A DNA stretch of 64,000 nt, taken from positions 43,379 through 107,378 of the forward strand of contig JALOBO010000004.1 of the NCBI GenBank assembly GCA_023228225.1, given 5' to 3'. Below are positions 24,324-32,667 of the stretch, one piece after another (the stretch's first letter is position 1; the number at the start of each line of letters is the position of its first letter). A program made the position numbers and the translations under genes. Source of the DNA: Clostridia bacterium (GTDB lineage Bacteria > Bacillota > Clostridia > Christensenellales > UBA1242). The notes beneath the pieces were generated by a model. The model was given only the letters and a program-made list of their open reading frames with translations. It searched no databases and was not told the origin of the DNA.

Positions 24324-24497
24324 ATGAGCGAACTTGACATTTACGAATTTGTAACCGAAATAAAAGATGCATTCGGTTCATGCAAGATTTTGGACGATCT
24401 TGACCCAATAGAAGATATTCCAAACATTTACAAATTTGCAAAAATAGTAAATAATTATAAGAAAATGTCAAATTTGTTAGCTGAAACTACAAACTAA
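24324..24497 (+). CDS. Small hypothetical protein
   Basis: ATG 24324, one base after the M42 stop. 57 residues, acidic and helical (M-S-E-L-D-I-Y-E-F-V-T-E-I-K). Function unknown. Confidence 0.65.
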   Translation: MSELDIYEFVTEIKDAFGSCKILDDLDPIEDIPNIYKFAKIVNNYKKMSNLLAETTN

Positions 24498-24503
24498 CAA
24501 ACC

Positions 24504-24528
24504 GTAATGTATATAATAAACAAATAAA
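24504..24528 (+). promoter_or_regulatory. Class 2 promoter, spaced variant
   Basis: TGTATATAATAAACAAATAAA four bases before the next ATG, matching the copy at 18563. Confidence 0.55.
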
Positions 24529-24531
24529 ATA

Positions 24532-24717
24532 ATGGAAGAAAATATTAGAATAGCAACAGTTCTTGTTTGCAGTAATTGCAATGGCACAGGATATTCACGG
24601 CCGCCTCACATATATGATAACATATGTTATCAATGCGGTGGAACTGGTAAAACTATAGGTAAATCCATTAGCATTAAAGAATTGAAAGAACTATTAAATA
24701 AAGTTGAAAATGAGTAA
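24532..24717 (+). CDS. DnaJ-type zinc-knuckle miniprotein
   Basis: 61 residues: V-C-S-N-C-N-G-T-G-Y and C-Y-Q-C-G-G-T-G-K, two C-x2-C-x-G-x-G knuckles, then a short helix. No J domain. Third of four such miniproteins. Confidence 0.7.
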   Translation: MEENIRIATVLVCSNCNGTGYSRPPHIYDNICYQCGGTGKTIGKSISIKELKELLNKVENE

Positions 24718-24961
24718 AGCATCAAGTTTTTTTTCGCAATTTTTTTGCAAACACACATGGGGCGAAATAAATGACCATGGTTATCAAACATGTAAAAATT
24801 GTGGTAAAGTACATTACGCAGGTTTTTCGGAATGTATTCATGAATGGGACGTGCATGACACACTTGACGGTAAGTCAATGTGGAGTGCTGTTTTAATACG
24901 AATTTATATTATGCGTTGCAAAAAATGCGGCGAGATGAAAAATTTCAAATCAAATAGCTAA
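24710..24961 (+). CDS. Zinc-ribbon hypothetical protein
   Basis: Start at ATG 24710 (M-S-K-A-S-S-F-F-S-Q-F-F-C-K-H). 83 residues with C-K-N-C-G-K-V ... C-x-H ... C-K-K-C-G-E at the end, two cysteine pairs separated by a Trp/His-rich loop. Overlaps the upstream gene by eight bases. Function unknown. Confidence 0.65.
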   Translation: MSKASSFFSQFFCKHTWGEINDHGYQTCKNCGKVHYAGFSECIHEWDVHDTLDGKSMWSAVLIRIYIMRCKKCGEMKNFKSNS

Positions 24962-25678
24962 ATGATAAATGATTTTAAAGACTTGCTAACAATAGTCATT
25001 CCATGCAAAAACGAAGGACTAATAATAAAACAAACATTAGAATTTCTAAATGCTCAATTTAATATCAAAGGAACTAATGTTATAATAGCTGATGTTTCTG
25101 ACGATGCAGGTTTTACTCATGAATGTATTGAATCACAGCAAAATAAAAATATTAACATATCAATAATTAAAGGCGGGTATCCTGCACAAGGAAGAAATGC
25201 TGGTGCAGCACTTGTTAAAACACAGTATGTTTTATTTTTAGATGCAGATATTTATTTACGGAATGTTACATTGCTTGCTGATTTAATTCGAGAGGTTGTA
25301 AATCGTAAGGCCAAACTAGCAACTTGTAAATTTAGAGTTATAGATGGCGAATATAATTTCGTGTATCAAACATTTGATGTTATTCAATGGTTTACGAAAT
25401 TTTCAAAGCCATTTGCTATTGGCGGTTTTATGCTATTTGAAACAGAAACATTCAATTTGCTTGGTGGTTTTAAAAACGATGATAAGTTTGCTGAAGATTA
25501 CCATTTATCTATGAACATTTTGCCTAAAGATTTTTATGTTCATAACGATAAAATTTATACAACATCAAGAAGATTCAAATCGAAAGGTTTAAGTTACATG
25601 GTTAAAATGATGATATTAAGTTATTTTAATAGAAATAATGCTGAGTTCTTTACAAAAGATCATAATTATTGGAAATGA
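24962..25678 (+). CDS. Family 2 glycosyltransferase
   Basis: 238 residues. T-I-V-I-P-C-K-N-E-G at residues 9-18 is the GT2 nucleotide-sugar start motif, and L-F-L-D-A-D-I-Y at about 96-103 contains the DxD-type metal site, followed by A-E-D-Y-H-L acid. No membrane helix is evident. Its last codon overlaps (ATGA) the LpxH-like phosphoesterase, so the two are coupled. Likely modifies a lipid- or surface-linked sugar of the host; substrate not determinable. Confidence 0.85.
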   Translation: MINDFKDLLTIVIPCKNEGLIIKQTLEFLNAQFNIKGTNVIIADVSDDAGFTHECIESQQNKNINISIIKGGYPAQGRNAGAALVKTQYVLFLDADIYLRNVTLLADLIREVVNRKAKLATCKFRVIDGEYNFVYQTFDVIQWFTKFSKPFAIGGFMLFETETFNLLGGFKNDDKFAEDYHLSMNILPKDFYVHNDKIYTTSRRFKSKGLSYMVKMMILSYFNRNNAEFFTKDHNYWK

Positions 25679-26397
25679 GGTATAAAAGAATTATAATTTC
25701 AGATTTACATCTTGGTTCAAAAGCAAGCAGAGGTGATGATATTGCAAATTTTTTAGAACTCAATTCAACCGATGAATTGATTCTAAATGGTGATGTCATT
25801 GATGGTTGGTCATTAAAACGTGGTGGACAATGGCGAAAACGAGATACAAAAGTATTGCGTAGAATTTTAAAATACAGTCAAAAAGGAACAAATATAATTT
25901 GGATTAAAGGAAATCACGATGAATTTGTTAAAGATTTTTTGCCGTTAATTATTGGTAACATAAAAGTATGCGACAATTACTTTTTTGAATCTGAAAATAT
26001 AAAGTATTTTGTGTTTCATGGCGATGTACTAGATTTTTTTATTACAAAAGCAAAATGGATTGGCATATTAGGTTCAATAGGATATGACTTTTTACTTTGG
26101 ATAAACCGGAGATACAATTGGTATAGATCATTACGAGGATTGCCATATTATTCAATATCAAAAGATATTAAAAGTGGTATTAAAAAAGCTACTAATTTTA
26201 TAAATGATTTTGAATCAAATGCAATAAAATTAGCAAAGAAAAATGGCGCTGATACTGCAATTTGCGGTCATATTCATCACGCCGAAATTAAAGATTCATA
26301 CATGAATTCTGGCGATTGGTGTGAATCTTGTACAGCGCTTGTTGAAACTTATGAAGGAAAATGGGAACTTATCGAATATCATAAAAAAGTTGAATAA
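25675..26397 (+). CDS. LpxH-like calcineurin-type metallophosphoesterase
   Basis: The frame extends upstream to a TTG at 25669, but the ATG at 25675 overlapping the previous TGA is the natural start. 240 residues with all metallophosphoesterase motifs: S-D-L-H-L-G-S, N-G-D-V-I-D-G-W, G-N-H-D-E, F-H-G-D-V-L-D, G-H-I-H-H. The order and length match UDP-2,3-diacylglucosamine diphosphatase and its Bacteroidota relatives. Coupled to a GT2, it suggests lipid A or glycolipid remodelling, perhaps to block superinfection (inference). Confidence 0.8.
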   Translation: MRYKRIIISDLHLGSKASRGDDIANFLELNSTDELILNGDVIDGWSLKRGGQWRKRDTKVLRRILKYSQKGTNIIWIKGNHDEFVKDFLPLIIGNIKVCDNYFFESENIKYFVFHGDVLDFFITKAKWIGILGSIGYDFLLWINRRYNWYRSLRGLPYYSISKDIKSGIKKATNFINDFESNAIKLAKKNGADTAICGHIHHAEIKDSYMNSGDWCESCTALVETYEGKWELIEYHKKVE

Positions 26398-26582
26398 TGT
26401 CAAAATACACAAAAGAAGATAAAAAAATGTTAACTGAAGCATTAGAATATGCTACGTTAAAAGAAATGTTCACCATTATTTGGTGGGATATTTGCAGATG
26501 GAAGAAACGTGATGCATTAATGTCAAATTTAAAGGCAGGCAAACATTGGCGAGCTGCATTTAAAGATGCGGAGGGCGTGTAA
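26397..26582 (+). CDS. Small basic hypothetical protein
   Basis: 61 residues, TAATG coupled to the phosphoesterase. Lys/Trp-rich (I-W-W-D-I-C-R-W-K-K-R). Function unknown. Confidence 0.6.
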   Translation: MSKYTKEDKKMLTEALEYATLKEMFTIIWWDICRWKKRDALMSNLKAGKHWRAAFKDAEGV

Positions 26583-26822
26583 ATGGAAAAGAAATATTGT
26601 ATTTCAGTTGAACAACGTCCAGATGAATCGTTTAAACGCTATTACCCGATGTATTGGGGGGGATATTTCAATGGAGTTAAAGTTGTTGAACAATGGCGTA
26701 GAATGCGAGATGACGGCATGTATTATACCGATATAAGCGACGCATACACTTTAATCAACAGATGGAAAGAACAAGATAAAATTGCAGCAGGCGGCTACGA
26801 AATTGAAAAAATTATGTGTTGA
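26583..26822 (+). CDS. Small hypothetical protein
   Basis: 79 residues starting directly after the preceding stop. Aromatic-rich with Y-Y-P-M-Y-W-G-G-Y-F-N-G. Not recognised. Confidence 0.65.
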   Translation: MEKKYCISVEQRPDESFKRYYPMYWGGYFNGVKVVEQWRRMRDDGMYYTDISDAYTLINRWKEQDKIAAGGYEIEKIMC

Positions 26823-26841
26823 TATATAACTAAAAACTTAT

Positions 26842-27081
26842 ATGAGTTGGTTATATAATCTCTTACACAGAAAATGCGTAAAATGTCCCCATTGTGGACA
26901 ACGTCACACAATGAATTCTGACGTAAAAATCAGTAGTCATGGTGAACAATATGTTAATTGCGAATGTCATAATCCAGAATGCCGTTACGTGTTTGTTGAA
27001 TACATAAAAGTAAAAAAACGAAAATCACAGTTACTAGTAATAATTTGGGATGGCCGATTATTGAATTATCAGATTCTTTAA
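26842..27081 (+). CDS. Ogr/Delta-like zinc-finger protein
   Basis: 79 residues. C-P-H-C-G-Q-R-H-T-M-N-S ... Y-V-N-C-E-C-H-N-P-E-C-R-Y-V-F-V-E-Y matches the spacing of the Ogr/Delta zinc finger, a phage late-gene transcription activator (C-P-x-C ... Y-x-x-C-x-N-x-x-C-x-x-x-F). The last 20 residues (from K-R-K-S-Q-L-L) may be out of frame: an A7 run at 27012-27018 lies just before, and a shift there would continue into the next gene. A role as a phage transcription factor is inference. Confidence 0.6.
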   Translation: MSWLYNLLHRKCVKCPHCGQRHTMNSDVKISSHGEQYVNCECHNPECRYVFVEYIKVKKRKSQLLVIIWDGRLLNYQIL

Positions 27082-27374
27082 ATTATAGAGAAGCAATAAA
27101 AGAACAAATTGCATTGATGATGCCTGAAGGTATGTATCCTTTTGATATTCAGTTTATACAAAAGTGTAATGATTCAAAATACAAAGATTACGTTGCAGCC
27201 GCATTTATCATTTATGATGATTTAAAGTTTCCAATTAAACTTGATGAATCAGATGACATATCGAATTGGGTAACGACTGGTAATACATTACCAAAGTATT
27301 ATGATTCTATAAGATTAACGTTTTCACCATCTGAATCAACAAAAATTCGGTATGAAAGAAGTAAAAAGTCTTAA
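27045..27374 (+). CDS. Hypothetical protein, uncertain start
   Basis: The only start near the beginning is TTG 27045; the frame is open back to 27000 without an ATG. It may be a TTG-started gene or the shifted 3' part of the zinc-finger gene. About 109 residues (G-W-P-I-I-E-L-S-D-S-L-N-Y ...), ending in basic R-Y-E-R-S-K-K-S. Function unknown. Confidence 0.5.
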   Translation: MGWPIIELSDSLNYREAIKEQIALMMPEGMYPFDIQFIQKCNDSKYKDYVAAAFIIYDDLKFPIKLDESDDISNWVTTGNTLPKYYDSIRLTFSPSESTKIRYERSKKS

Positions 27375-27567
27375 AGAACAATACATTCAAATGTTTGCGG
27401 ATAAAATCACAGTATCCGTTGATGATTTAACCGAATCTGAAAAGGCGCTAATCAATTTTGCTTATGAATTATTTCTTGAAAAACTTGAAGAAATAAAAAT
27501 TGCAAATGACGAATTAAAAAGAACAAAAATTGAATTACTTAACTTAAAAATAATGCTTGATGACTGA
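27352..27567 (+). CDS. Small coiled-coil hypothetical protein
   Basis: 71 residues, ATG overlapping the previous gene. C-terminal heptads (L-E-K-L-E-E-I-K-I-A-N-D-E-L-K) predict a coiled coil. Function unknown. Confidence 0.65.
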   Translation: MKEVKSLKEQYIQMFADKITVSVDDLTESEKALINFAYELFLEKLEEIKIANDELKRTKIELLNLKIMLDD

Positions 27568-27817
27568 AAAAACAATATTGTACGAATTTTGCTATAATTC
27601 AGATACATGCGAAAGTGTTGGTGGAACTGTAAGTATTCATTTTTCAGAAGCAGGTGCTATTAAAGCAATGGAAGAACATAAAGCTGAAGAGTATAAAAAG
27701 TTTTTGGAATTTGATAATCAATGTAAACTAATGGATCCTGAATTTACTGCTGAAAATCCAAATGTATTCGGTTCTTATGAAGACTGGTACGTTAGAGAAA
27801 TAGAAGTACTTCCATAA
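27560..27817 (+). CDS. Hypothetical protein
   Basis: ATG 27560 (M-T-E-K-T-I-L-Y-E-F) preferred over TTG 27557. 85 residues. The pattern E-F-C-Y-N-S-D ... A-G-A-I-K-A-M-E-E-H resembles the protein at 27891 (E-V-V-F-Y-D-C-C ... A-D-A-E-T-W), so the two may be distant paralogues. Confidence 0.65.
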   Translation: MTEKTILYEFCYNSDTCESVGGTVSIHFSEAGAIKAMEEHKAEEYKKFLEFDNQCKLMDPEFTAENPNVFGSYEDWYVREIEVLP

Positions 27818-27830
27818 AATATATTGCATT

Positions 27831-27880
27831 TCTATTGCTATTGCTTAATTAATGTTGTATATTTGATTTTATTAATTAAA
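27831..27880 (+). promoter_or_regulatory. Class 1 promoter, copy 3
   Basis: TATATTTG at 27858-27865, 26 bases upstream of the ATG at 27891. The core differs from copy 1 at one position (CTTAATTAATG). Confidence 0.85.
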
Positions 27881-27890
27881 CAAACAAATT

Positions 27891-28157
27891 ATGGCAGAGC
27901 AATTGATAAATGATACCGATACTTCACTTTTCGAAGTTGTATTTTATGATTGTTGTGATAATGAAACTGTTGTTAAACAAAAGTTTTATACTGAAGCCGA
28001 TGCTGAAACATGGGCCGACGGTTGCATGTTTGATTATAACGACATTATAATTAATGACAATGGGGACGATGAATGGACAACATTAGTAAAATATAACAAT
28101 CCAGAAGATAATTGCTCGGATTATACAGGATACATAATTCAACCTTTCAAATCTTAA
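27891..28157 (+). CDS. Acidic hypothetical protein
   Basis: 88 residues, strongly acidic (E-T-W-A-D-G-C-M-F-D-Y-N-D-I-I-I-N-D-N-G-D). First gene behind class 1 promoter copy 3, so probably early. An acidic early protein could act as a DNA mimic, but nothing specific supports this. Confidence 0.65.
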   Translation: MAEQLINDTDTSLFEVVFYDCCDNETVVKQKFYTEADAETWADGCMFDYNDIIINDNGDDEWTTLVKYNNPEDNCSDYTGYIIQPFKS

Positions 28158-28159
28158 TC

Positions 28160-28354
28160 ATGCCAGAGAAAACATTAAAACAACAATACATTGATGACGT
28201 TATCGAATTGAAGAAAAGCTTAGATTATTTTCAAGCTTTCTTGTCAGAAAAACCTGATGAAGATATGTTTAAAAACGGTATTGCTGCAGTTCTCAATAGT
28301 CTAAATACGGATATTAAGTTGTTAAACCGTAGAATAAAACCTAACAGTAAGTAA
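28160..28354 (+). CDS. Small helical hypothetical protein
   Basis: ATG 28160 (M-P-E-K-T-L-K-Q-Q-Y-I-D-D-V), two bases after the previous stop. 64 residues, helical. Not recognised. Confidence 0.65.
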   Translation: MPEKTLKQQYIDDVIELKKSLDYFQAFLSEKPDEDMFKNGIAAVLNSLNTDIKLLNRRIKPNSK

Positions 28355-28378
28355 AAATTAATCTTTAAATAAAACAAA

Positions 28379-28642
28379 ATGGCAAAACTTAGATTCGCGG
28401 CTATCCGCAAAATTTCGGCGATTATTGAAAAATCACCAAACGTAATGATTGACTGTTGGTCAACAAAAAAAGAAGATGGCACACCAGGTGGCAAAGCAAC
28501 TGAAGATTGCGATATCGCAATTGATTGCTACGGCTTAGATGAAACTATCGAAGTAGGACAAACTGCAATCGTGAAAAATCCGTATAACTCAGAAACAGGA
28601 CCTGAAGGCTTACTGTATCGTGTGAAATTCAATGTAATTTAA
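28379..28642 (+). CDS. Hypothetical protein
   Basis: 87 residues (M-A-K-L-R-F-A-A-I-R-K-I-S-A-I-I-E-K). Beta-rich middle and the segment G-P-E-G-L-L-Y-R-V-K-F near the end. Preceded by an AT-rich stretch, CTTTAAATAAAACAAA, that only weakly resembles class 2. Confidence 0.65.
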   Translation: MAKLRFAAIRKISAIIEKSPNVMIDCWSTKKEDGTPGGKATEDCDIAIDCYGLDETIEVGQTAIVKNPYNSETGPEGLLYRVKFNVI

Positions 28643-28679
28643 TTTAGTTTATTAACCAATTTATTCTTATCTTAATCAA

Positions 28680-29507
28680 ATGAAAAAATTAATTTTAATT
28701 CTAGCAGCTACGTGCATGCTTTTCTCTCTTCAAAGTTGTTATCAAGTAAAGCCAGACCCGGGACAGGAATCTGTTTTAGTGTATAAACCTATAATTTTTG
28801 GACATGGTGGTGTCGATGATTACGCAATAAATACAGGTTCAACATGGTGTATGTTTTCAACCGACCATCAAGAATTTGTTATTACTCCAGTTATGTATAC
28901 TGAGGATTTTACAAATATGATTCCCGCAGACAATACGCCAGTATCGTTTAGCGCATATATAACATTAAGAATACAGACAGGTAAAACTCCACGATTATAT
29001 AAGGATTTCGGAATAGCTTGGTATCTTAATAATGTTCAATCGACTTTCAGAACAATGGTACGTGACAAATCATGTATATACAAAATGTTTGAATTATCAA
29101 GTAACCGAATGATAAGTACTCAAATTGAAACAAAATTATTTGATGGCATGGTTGCATACGTAAAGTCGATAAACCTGCCTGTTGATGTAGTAAAGGTATC
29201 AATTGGTGCAATAACGCCACCAGACCAGGTATTAACAGAAACAAAAAATACTGCTGCACAAAATCAATCTGTTCTTACACAAAATGCCAGAGCAACAGCT
29301 GAATTATCTCGTAAACAAGCGGAAATAAATAAAGCAATTGCGGATAAGGCATACATGAATCAGATGGGAATGACAATTGCCGAGTATACACATATTCGAC
29401 AACTTGAAATTACTAAAGAACAAGTTGAATTGTTAAAAGATCATAAAAATGTAACAATTACGTTTATTCAAGGTGCTAATGTGCCTGCAACATTTCCGGT
29501 GAAATAA
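28680..29507 (+). CDS. SPFH/Band 7-like lipoprotein
   Basis: 275 residues. A lipoprotein signal (K-K-L-I-L-I-L-A-A-T-C-M-L-F, lipobox L-Q-S-C at about 17-20) precedes a domain whose later part (residues about 180-245) is a helical Ala/Gln/Glu-rich stalk (A-T-A-E-L-S-R-K-Q-A-E-I-N-K), as in prohibitin/SPFH proteins. Proteins of this type are found in large phage genomes. Probably outer-membrane anchored via Cys20. Followed by a strong terminator. Function unknown. Confidence 0.75.
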   Translation: MKKLILILAATCMLFSLQSCYQVKPDPGQESVLVYKPIIFGHGGVDDYAINTGSTWCMFSTDHQEFVITPVMYTEDFTNMIPADNTPVSFSAYITLRIQTGKTPRLYKDFGIAWYLNNVQSTFRTMVRDKSCIYKMFELSSNRMISTQIETKLFDGMVAYVKSINLPVDVVKVSIGAITPPDQVLTETKNTAAQNQSVLTQNARATAELSRKQAEINKAIADKAYMNQMGMTIAEYTHIRQLEITKEQVELLKDHKNVTITFIQGANVPATFPVK

Positions 29508-29532
29508 ATTATTGCATATTGCAATATGAAAT

Positions 29533-29566
29533 AAAATGCAAGGGTAGAAATGCCCTTGCATTTTTT
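29533..29566 (+). terminator. Rho-independent terminator
   Basis: 12-bp stem AAAATGCAAGGG / CCCTTGCATTTT with an 8-base loop (29545-29552) and a T run to 29566. Ends the SPFH-like gene's transcript. Confidence 0.9.
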
Positions 29567-29586
29567 AGTTATATTTTATCATAAAT

Positions 29587-29640
29587 ATTTGCTATTGCTT
29601 CATTAATGTTGTATATTTGATTTTAAACAATTGATAAAAA
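29587..29640 (+). promoter_or_regulatory. Class 1 promoter, copy 4
   Basis: TATATTTG at 29612-29619, directly downstream of a terminator; next ATG at 29649. Confidence 0.85.
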
Positions 29641-29648
29641 CAATCGTT

Positions 29649-29858
29649 ATGAAAATCAGCAAAAACCAAAACCAAAAACAAATCAAATTTCACCCAAGTA
29701 TTGGAAGTGATAAAATTTATTTAGGAACAATTTGGCAAGATAACATTAATTATTTAACGATTGGAAATATTACCGATTTAAACGGAAGGCCAATTTATTT
29801 TCCTCCATTAATGTTAAACAGTAAATATATCTTTAAAAGTCAAATCATTAATTCATAA
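29649..29858 (+). CDS. Small hypothetical protein
   Basis: ATG 29649 chosen over a TTG at 29631 inside the promoter tail. 69 residues, basic N-terminus (K-I-S-K-N-Q-N-Q-K-Q-I-K-F-H), beta-rich. Function unknown; likely early. Confidence 0.65.
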   Translation: MKISKNQNQKQIKFHPSIGSDKIYLGTIWQDNINYLTIGNITDLNGRPIYFPPLMLNSKYIFKSQIINS

Positions 29859-29861
29859 GTT

Positions 29862-30185
29862 ATGAGCATGTATTTTTATAGAATGATATGGAATCATTCA
29901 ACTTTATTTATTGCAAATGAAGTTCCAAACAAAATTGATAAAAAAGAACAAGAAAAACGATTAGAACAATCGAAAAAAGATCTTGCAGAATATGCATTAT
30001 TTACGCACACAATTGTTATCGGAAACGAAACAACCGGTGAATTCTATAAGTATAAAAATTACAAATCAATTGAAAGTGCAGAACAAGCAATATCGGATCT
30101 TGAAAGAAAACACGAAAACGTACCGCACGCTAAAATGTACATTGTTCCGTTTTTCAAAGGAAAAACATTTCCTGCAAAATATTAA
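29862..30185 (+). CDS. Hypothetical protein
   Basis: 107 residues, three bases after the previous stop. A helical Lys/Glu stretch (K-K-E-Q-E-K-R-L-E-Q-S-K-K-D) follows an aromatic N-terminus. Not recognised. Confidence 0.65.
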   Translation: MSMYFYRMIWNHSTLFIANEVPNKIDKKEQEKRLEQSKKDLAEYALFTHTIVIGNETTGEFYKYKNYKSIESAEQAISDLERKHENVPHAKMYIVPFFKGKTFPAKY

Positions 30186-30192
30186 TCATAAA

Positions 30193-30250
30193 CCATTGCT
30201 ATTGCTGCATTAATGTTGTATATTTGATTTTAAACAATTAACAATTTAAA
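30193..30250 (+). promoter_or_regulatory. Class 1 promoter, copy 5
   Basis: TATATTTG at 30219-30226; ATG 30 bases downstream (30256). Confidence 0.85.
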
Positions 30251-30255
30251 AAATT

Positions 30256-30570
30256 ATGACTGACCACAAATTACACGATTTGACAAGTAAAATTCTTGAA
30301 ATTGGAATCGACAAATGTTTATTCATGGTTCCAATGAAACCTATTCGTACCGCATTTGGGTTTTTTCCCCACACAAGCAGTAACGATCCTGATTACATTG
30401 TTCCTGCAACAATAACAGAATCAAAATATAAAGTTGCTGACGATTATAAAATTACGCTAAAAGCAACAAACGAATTATTTGGTCAACAACATTTTTATGT
30501 TAGTGATTTACATCATATGATTGTTGACAATCAAGTTGAAATGTTTATTAACGCTAAAACAGTAATATAA
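30256..30570 (+). CDS. Hypothetical protein
   Basis: 104 residues, TAATG coupled to the next gene. Beta-rich (D-Y-K-I-T-L-K-A-T-N-E-L-F-G). Not recognised. Confidence 0.65.
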   Translation: MTDHKLHDLTSKILEIGIDKCLFMVPMKPIRTAFGFFPHTSSNDPDYIVPATITESKYKVADDYKITLKATNELFGQQHFYVSDLHHMIVDNQVEMFINAKTVI

Positions 30571-31151
30571 TGATTGTGGGAAACATATCAACATTCGAAG
30601 GACAATGCGCCGATGCTGAACATTTTTATTGCCGTTACATTGAAATTGAAAACTATGTGCCAAAGATACATGCTTTGAGTACTTCACACGGCGAGGATTT
30701 GCAACGTATTATAACAGATGAAGCTGAATTAAAATATCTTGAAAGAAAAGATGGCTATTGTTGTTTGCATATTGGAAGTTCAACTGGAAGATTTCAAACA
30801 ATTGAACAGATTCATGAAGCGTTAATTGCAAAATTTCCAAATCAAGATATCATTACATACGATGAATCTCGAATTTTTAAAGACATGCTTTACATCAAAG
30901 ACGGTGTAAACGTAGGTGTTAAATTTTTCGGCGATGTTTGGCTAGATGTTCCAAGATCCGTTTACATGGACTTATTGCCTGATAAATCAACAATTAAAGT
31001 TAAATGTGATGATTGTGGACAATTTCATGAACTTGATGAAATTGCGGAAGAAACTGCACACATGGGTCGACCTTTATTGCAATTCATGCGAAAAAGCGAA
31101 ATTGACAAATGCTGTAATTATTGTAACTTAATGTGGAATGTAATACTTTAA
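30570..31151 (+). CDS. Hypothetical protein with C-terminal zinc site
   Basis: 193 residues. The C-terminal 50 residues hold K-C-D-D-C-G-Q-F and K-C-C-N-Y-C-N-L, two cysteine pairs about 40 residues apart. The N-terminal part is unrecognised. Confidence 0.65.
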   Translation: MIVGNISTFEGQCADAEHFYCRYIEIENYVPKIHALSTSHGEDLQRIITDEAELKYLERKDGYCCLHIGSSTGRFQTIEQIHEALIAKFPNQDIITYDESRIFKDMLYIKDGVNVGVKFFGDVWLDVPRSVYMDLLPDKSTIKVKCDDCGQFHELDEIAEETAHMGRPLLQFMRKSEIDKCCNYCNLMWNVIL

Positions 31152-31154
31152 ATC

Positions 31155-31610
31155 ATGGATTATAAAGAATATAAAGAATCGAATATTCGTATCGGTTTTA
31201 TTGATAAATTTACAGAGATTGAAAATACAAGAACTCTATCTCATAGATACACTGGCAAAATTTTAAATGTATATGTTGAATTTGACGTGTATCTTGCAAA
31301 GGGAGGATTTGGACCTGATAAAAAATATTCTGTTGATTGCTTATATACTGACGAAATAAGTATTGATAAACAGTTGCCATTAAACGGTTTTAACAGCAAT
31401 GCATGTTTTCATATAGGTGAAGTTATTGATAATGCAATTGCCGATTTTGCTGAAAAAAATGGTCTGACACTTTGCAACAAAATAAACAGTTGGCCTTTCG
31501 GTATTGCTGTTATAACAAAACTTGACGCTGAAATGCAAGCAGTTCATGATGAAACTCAAAATGAAAAAGAAAAGCGTATTAAAGAATTACATAAACATAG
31601 AGAAAAATAG
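31155..31610 (+). CDS. Hypothetical protein
   Basis: 151 residues, four bases after the previous gene; beta-rich N-terminal domain and a Lys/Glu-rich C-terminal helix (N-E-K-E-K-R-I-K-E-L-H-K-H). Not recognised. Confidence 0.65.
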   Translation: MDYKEYKESNIRIGFIDKFTEIENTRTLSHRYTGKILNVYVEFDVYLAKGGFGPDKKYSVDCLYTDEISIDKQLPLNGFNSNACFHIGEVIDNAIADFAEKNGLTLCNKINSWPFGIAVITKLDAEMQAVHDETQNEKEKRIKELHKHREK

Positions 31611-31613
31611 AAT

Positions 31614-31829
31614 ATGAAAAACGATTCTGAAAGTAAAACAAGATCTGCTTATCAAAAAGATATCAACAGATTAAGAAAGACGTGTGTTAAACTTAATTTA
31701 TCAAATGAATTGCGAAAATATCAGATACATTGTTTTGATTCATTCATTAAACAATTGCTATCTGAAAAAAGAATTACGAAGAAAGAAATTTCAGATTACA
31801 TGATAAAAAGAAAGGACATTGAGTTATGA
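31614..31829 (+). CDS. Small basic hypothetical protein
   Basis: 71 residues, basic and helical (Y-Q-K-D-I-N-R-L-R-K-T-C). Overlaps the nucleotidyltransferase start by four bases; probably co-translated with it. Confidence 0.65.
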   Translation: MKNDSESKTRSAYQKDINRLRKTCVKLNLSNELRKYQIHCFDSFIKQLLSEKRITKKEISDYMIKRKDIEL

Positions 31830-32545
31830 TATTTACAAAGGAACAAAAACAAGCATTGTGGAATGCTGCAAGAAGGCCAGCGGCTAATGAAACAGCAGTT
31901 GAAACTGCAATTGCAGATTTCATATTCAACACAATAGTTGATGCGCCACAATTAGAATTAACATGCGAACCCGGTTTAGATAACCCAAAAGTTATTTCAA
32001 AATTCCAATATGGTTCACGGGTATATGGGTGTAACACATCCGAATCGGATTTTGACTTTATTGTTGTTCGTGAACAACCAGAAGAAAAAATTGATTCTGT
32101 TGAAATTTTAGGAAACAACTTCACATTTTATAATGAAAAAGGTTTTCAAAAAGATTTGGATAATCATGAAATTTCAGCACTTGAATGCTTCTTTTTACCT
32201 GCTCACATGTCTGAAGGAAAGACCGATTACACATTTGAATTAAATTTGCAAAAACTCCGTCATTCAATTTCACAAGTATCAAGCAATTCATGGGTTAAAG
32301 CAAAAAAGAAACTTGCAGACGGCGAAACGTACATTGCACAAAAATCATTGTTTCATTCTTTAAGAATTGTTGAATTTGGTATTCAAATTGCAACACATGG
32401 TAAAATAGTTGATTATTCGTCAGCAAACTGTTATCTTGATGCTATTAAAAAAATGCCATTGGATTGGTCGGTTTGGGAATCAAGATTCAAACAAACACAT
32501 AAGTTATTATTAACAGATTTTAGAAAATTAGCACCTAAGATATGA
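31826..32545 (+). CDS. Pol beta-type nucleotidyltransferase
   Basis: 239 residues. G-S-R-V-Y-G-C-N-T-S-E-S-D-F-D-F at about residues 64-79 matches the nucleotidyltransferase motif (hG[G/S] followed by S-D-x-D metal ligands). The C-terminal half is helical, as in other large-phage members. It transfers a nucleotide to an unknown acceptor. Its stop overlaps the ATG of the amidotransferase remnant (ATGA), showing it was once coupled to a complete amidotransferase gene. Confidence 0.8.
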   Translation: MIFTKEQKQALWNAARRPAANETAVETAIADFIFNTIVDAPQLELTCEPGLDNPKVISKFQYGSRVYGCNTSESDFDFIVVREQPEEKIDSVEILGNNFTFYNEKGFQKDLDNHEISALECFFLPAHMSEGKTDYTFELNLQKLRHSISQVSSNSWVKAKKKLADGETYIAQKSLFHSLRIVEFGIQIATHGKIVDYSSANCYLDAIKKMPLDWSVWESRFKQTHKLLLTDFRKLAPKI

Positions 32546-32667
32546 TAGCACTTGCACCTGCACATCCAAACCAAATGCCAAATTATACAGGTTGGCTTGA
32601 TTCTTTAGGTTTAAAATATCATATCTTAGAATCGACAGACTTAATTTATTCCTATATTAAACTTTAA
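32542..32667 (+). pseudogene. Remnant 5' end of the glutamine amidotransferase gene
   Basis: The frame from ATG 32542 encodes M-I-A-L-A-P-A-H-P-N-Q-M-P-N-Y-T-G-W-L and L-K-Y-H-I-L, about 50% identical to the first 33 residues of the intact amidotransferase at 33613 (M-I-A-V-A-P-P-H-K-N-Q-L ... L-K-Y-H-V-L). It then breaks into AT-rich sequence and stops. This is a decapitated copy left by the endonuclease insertion. Confidence 0.8.
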
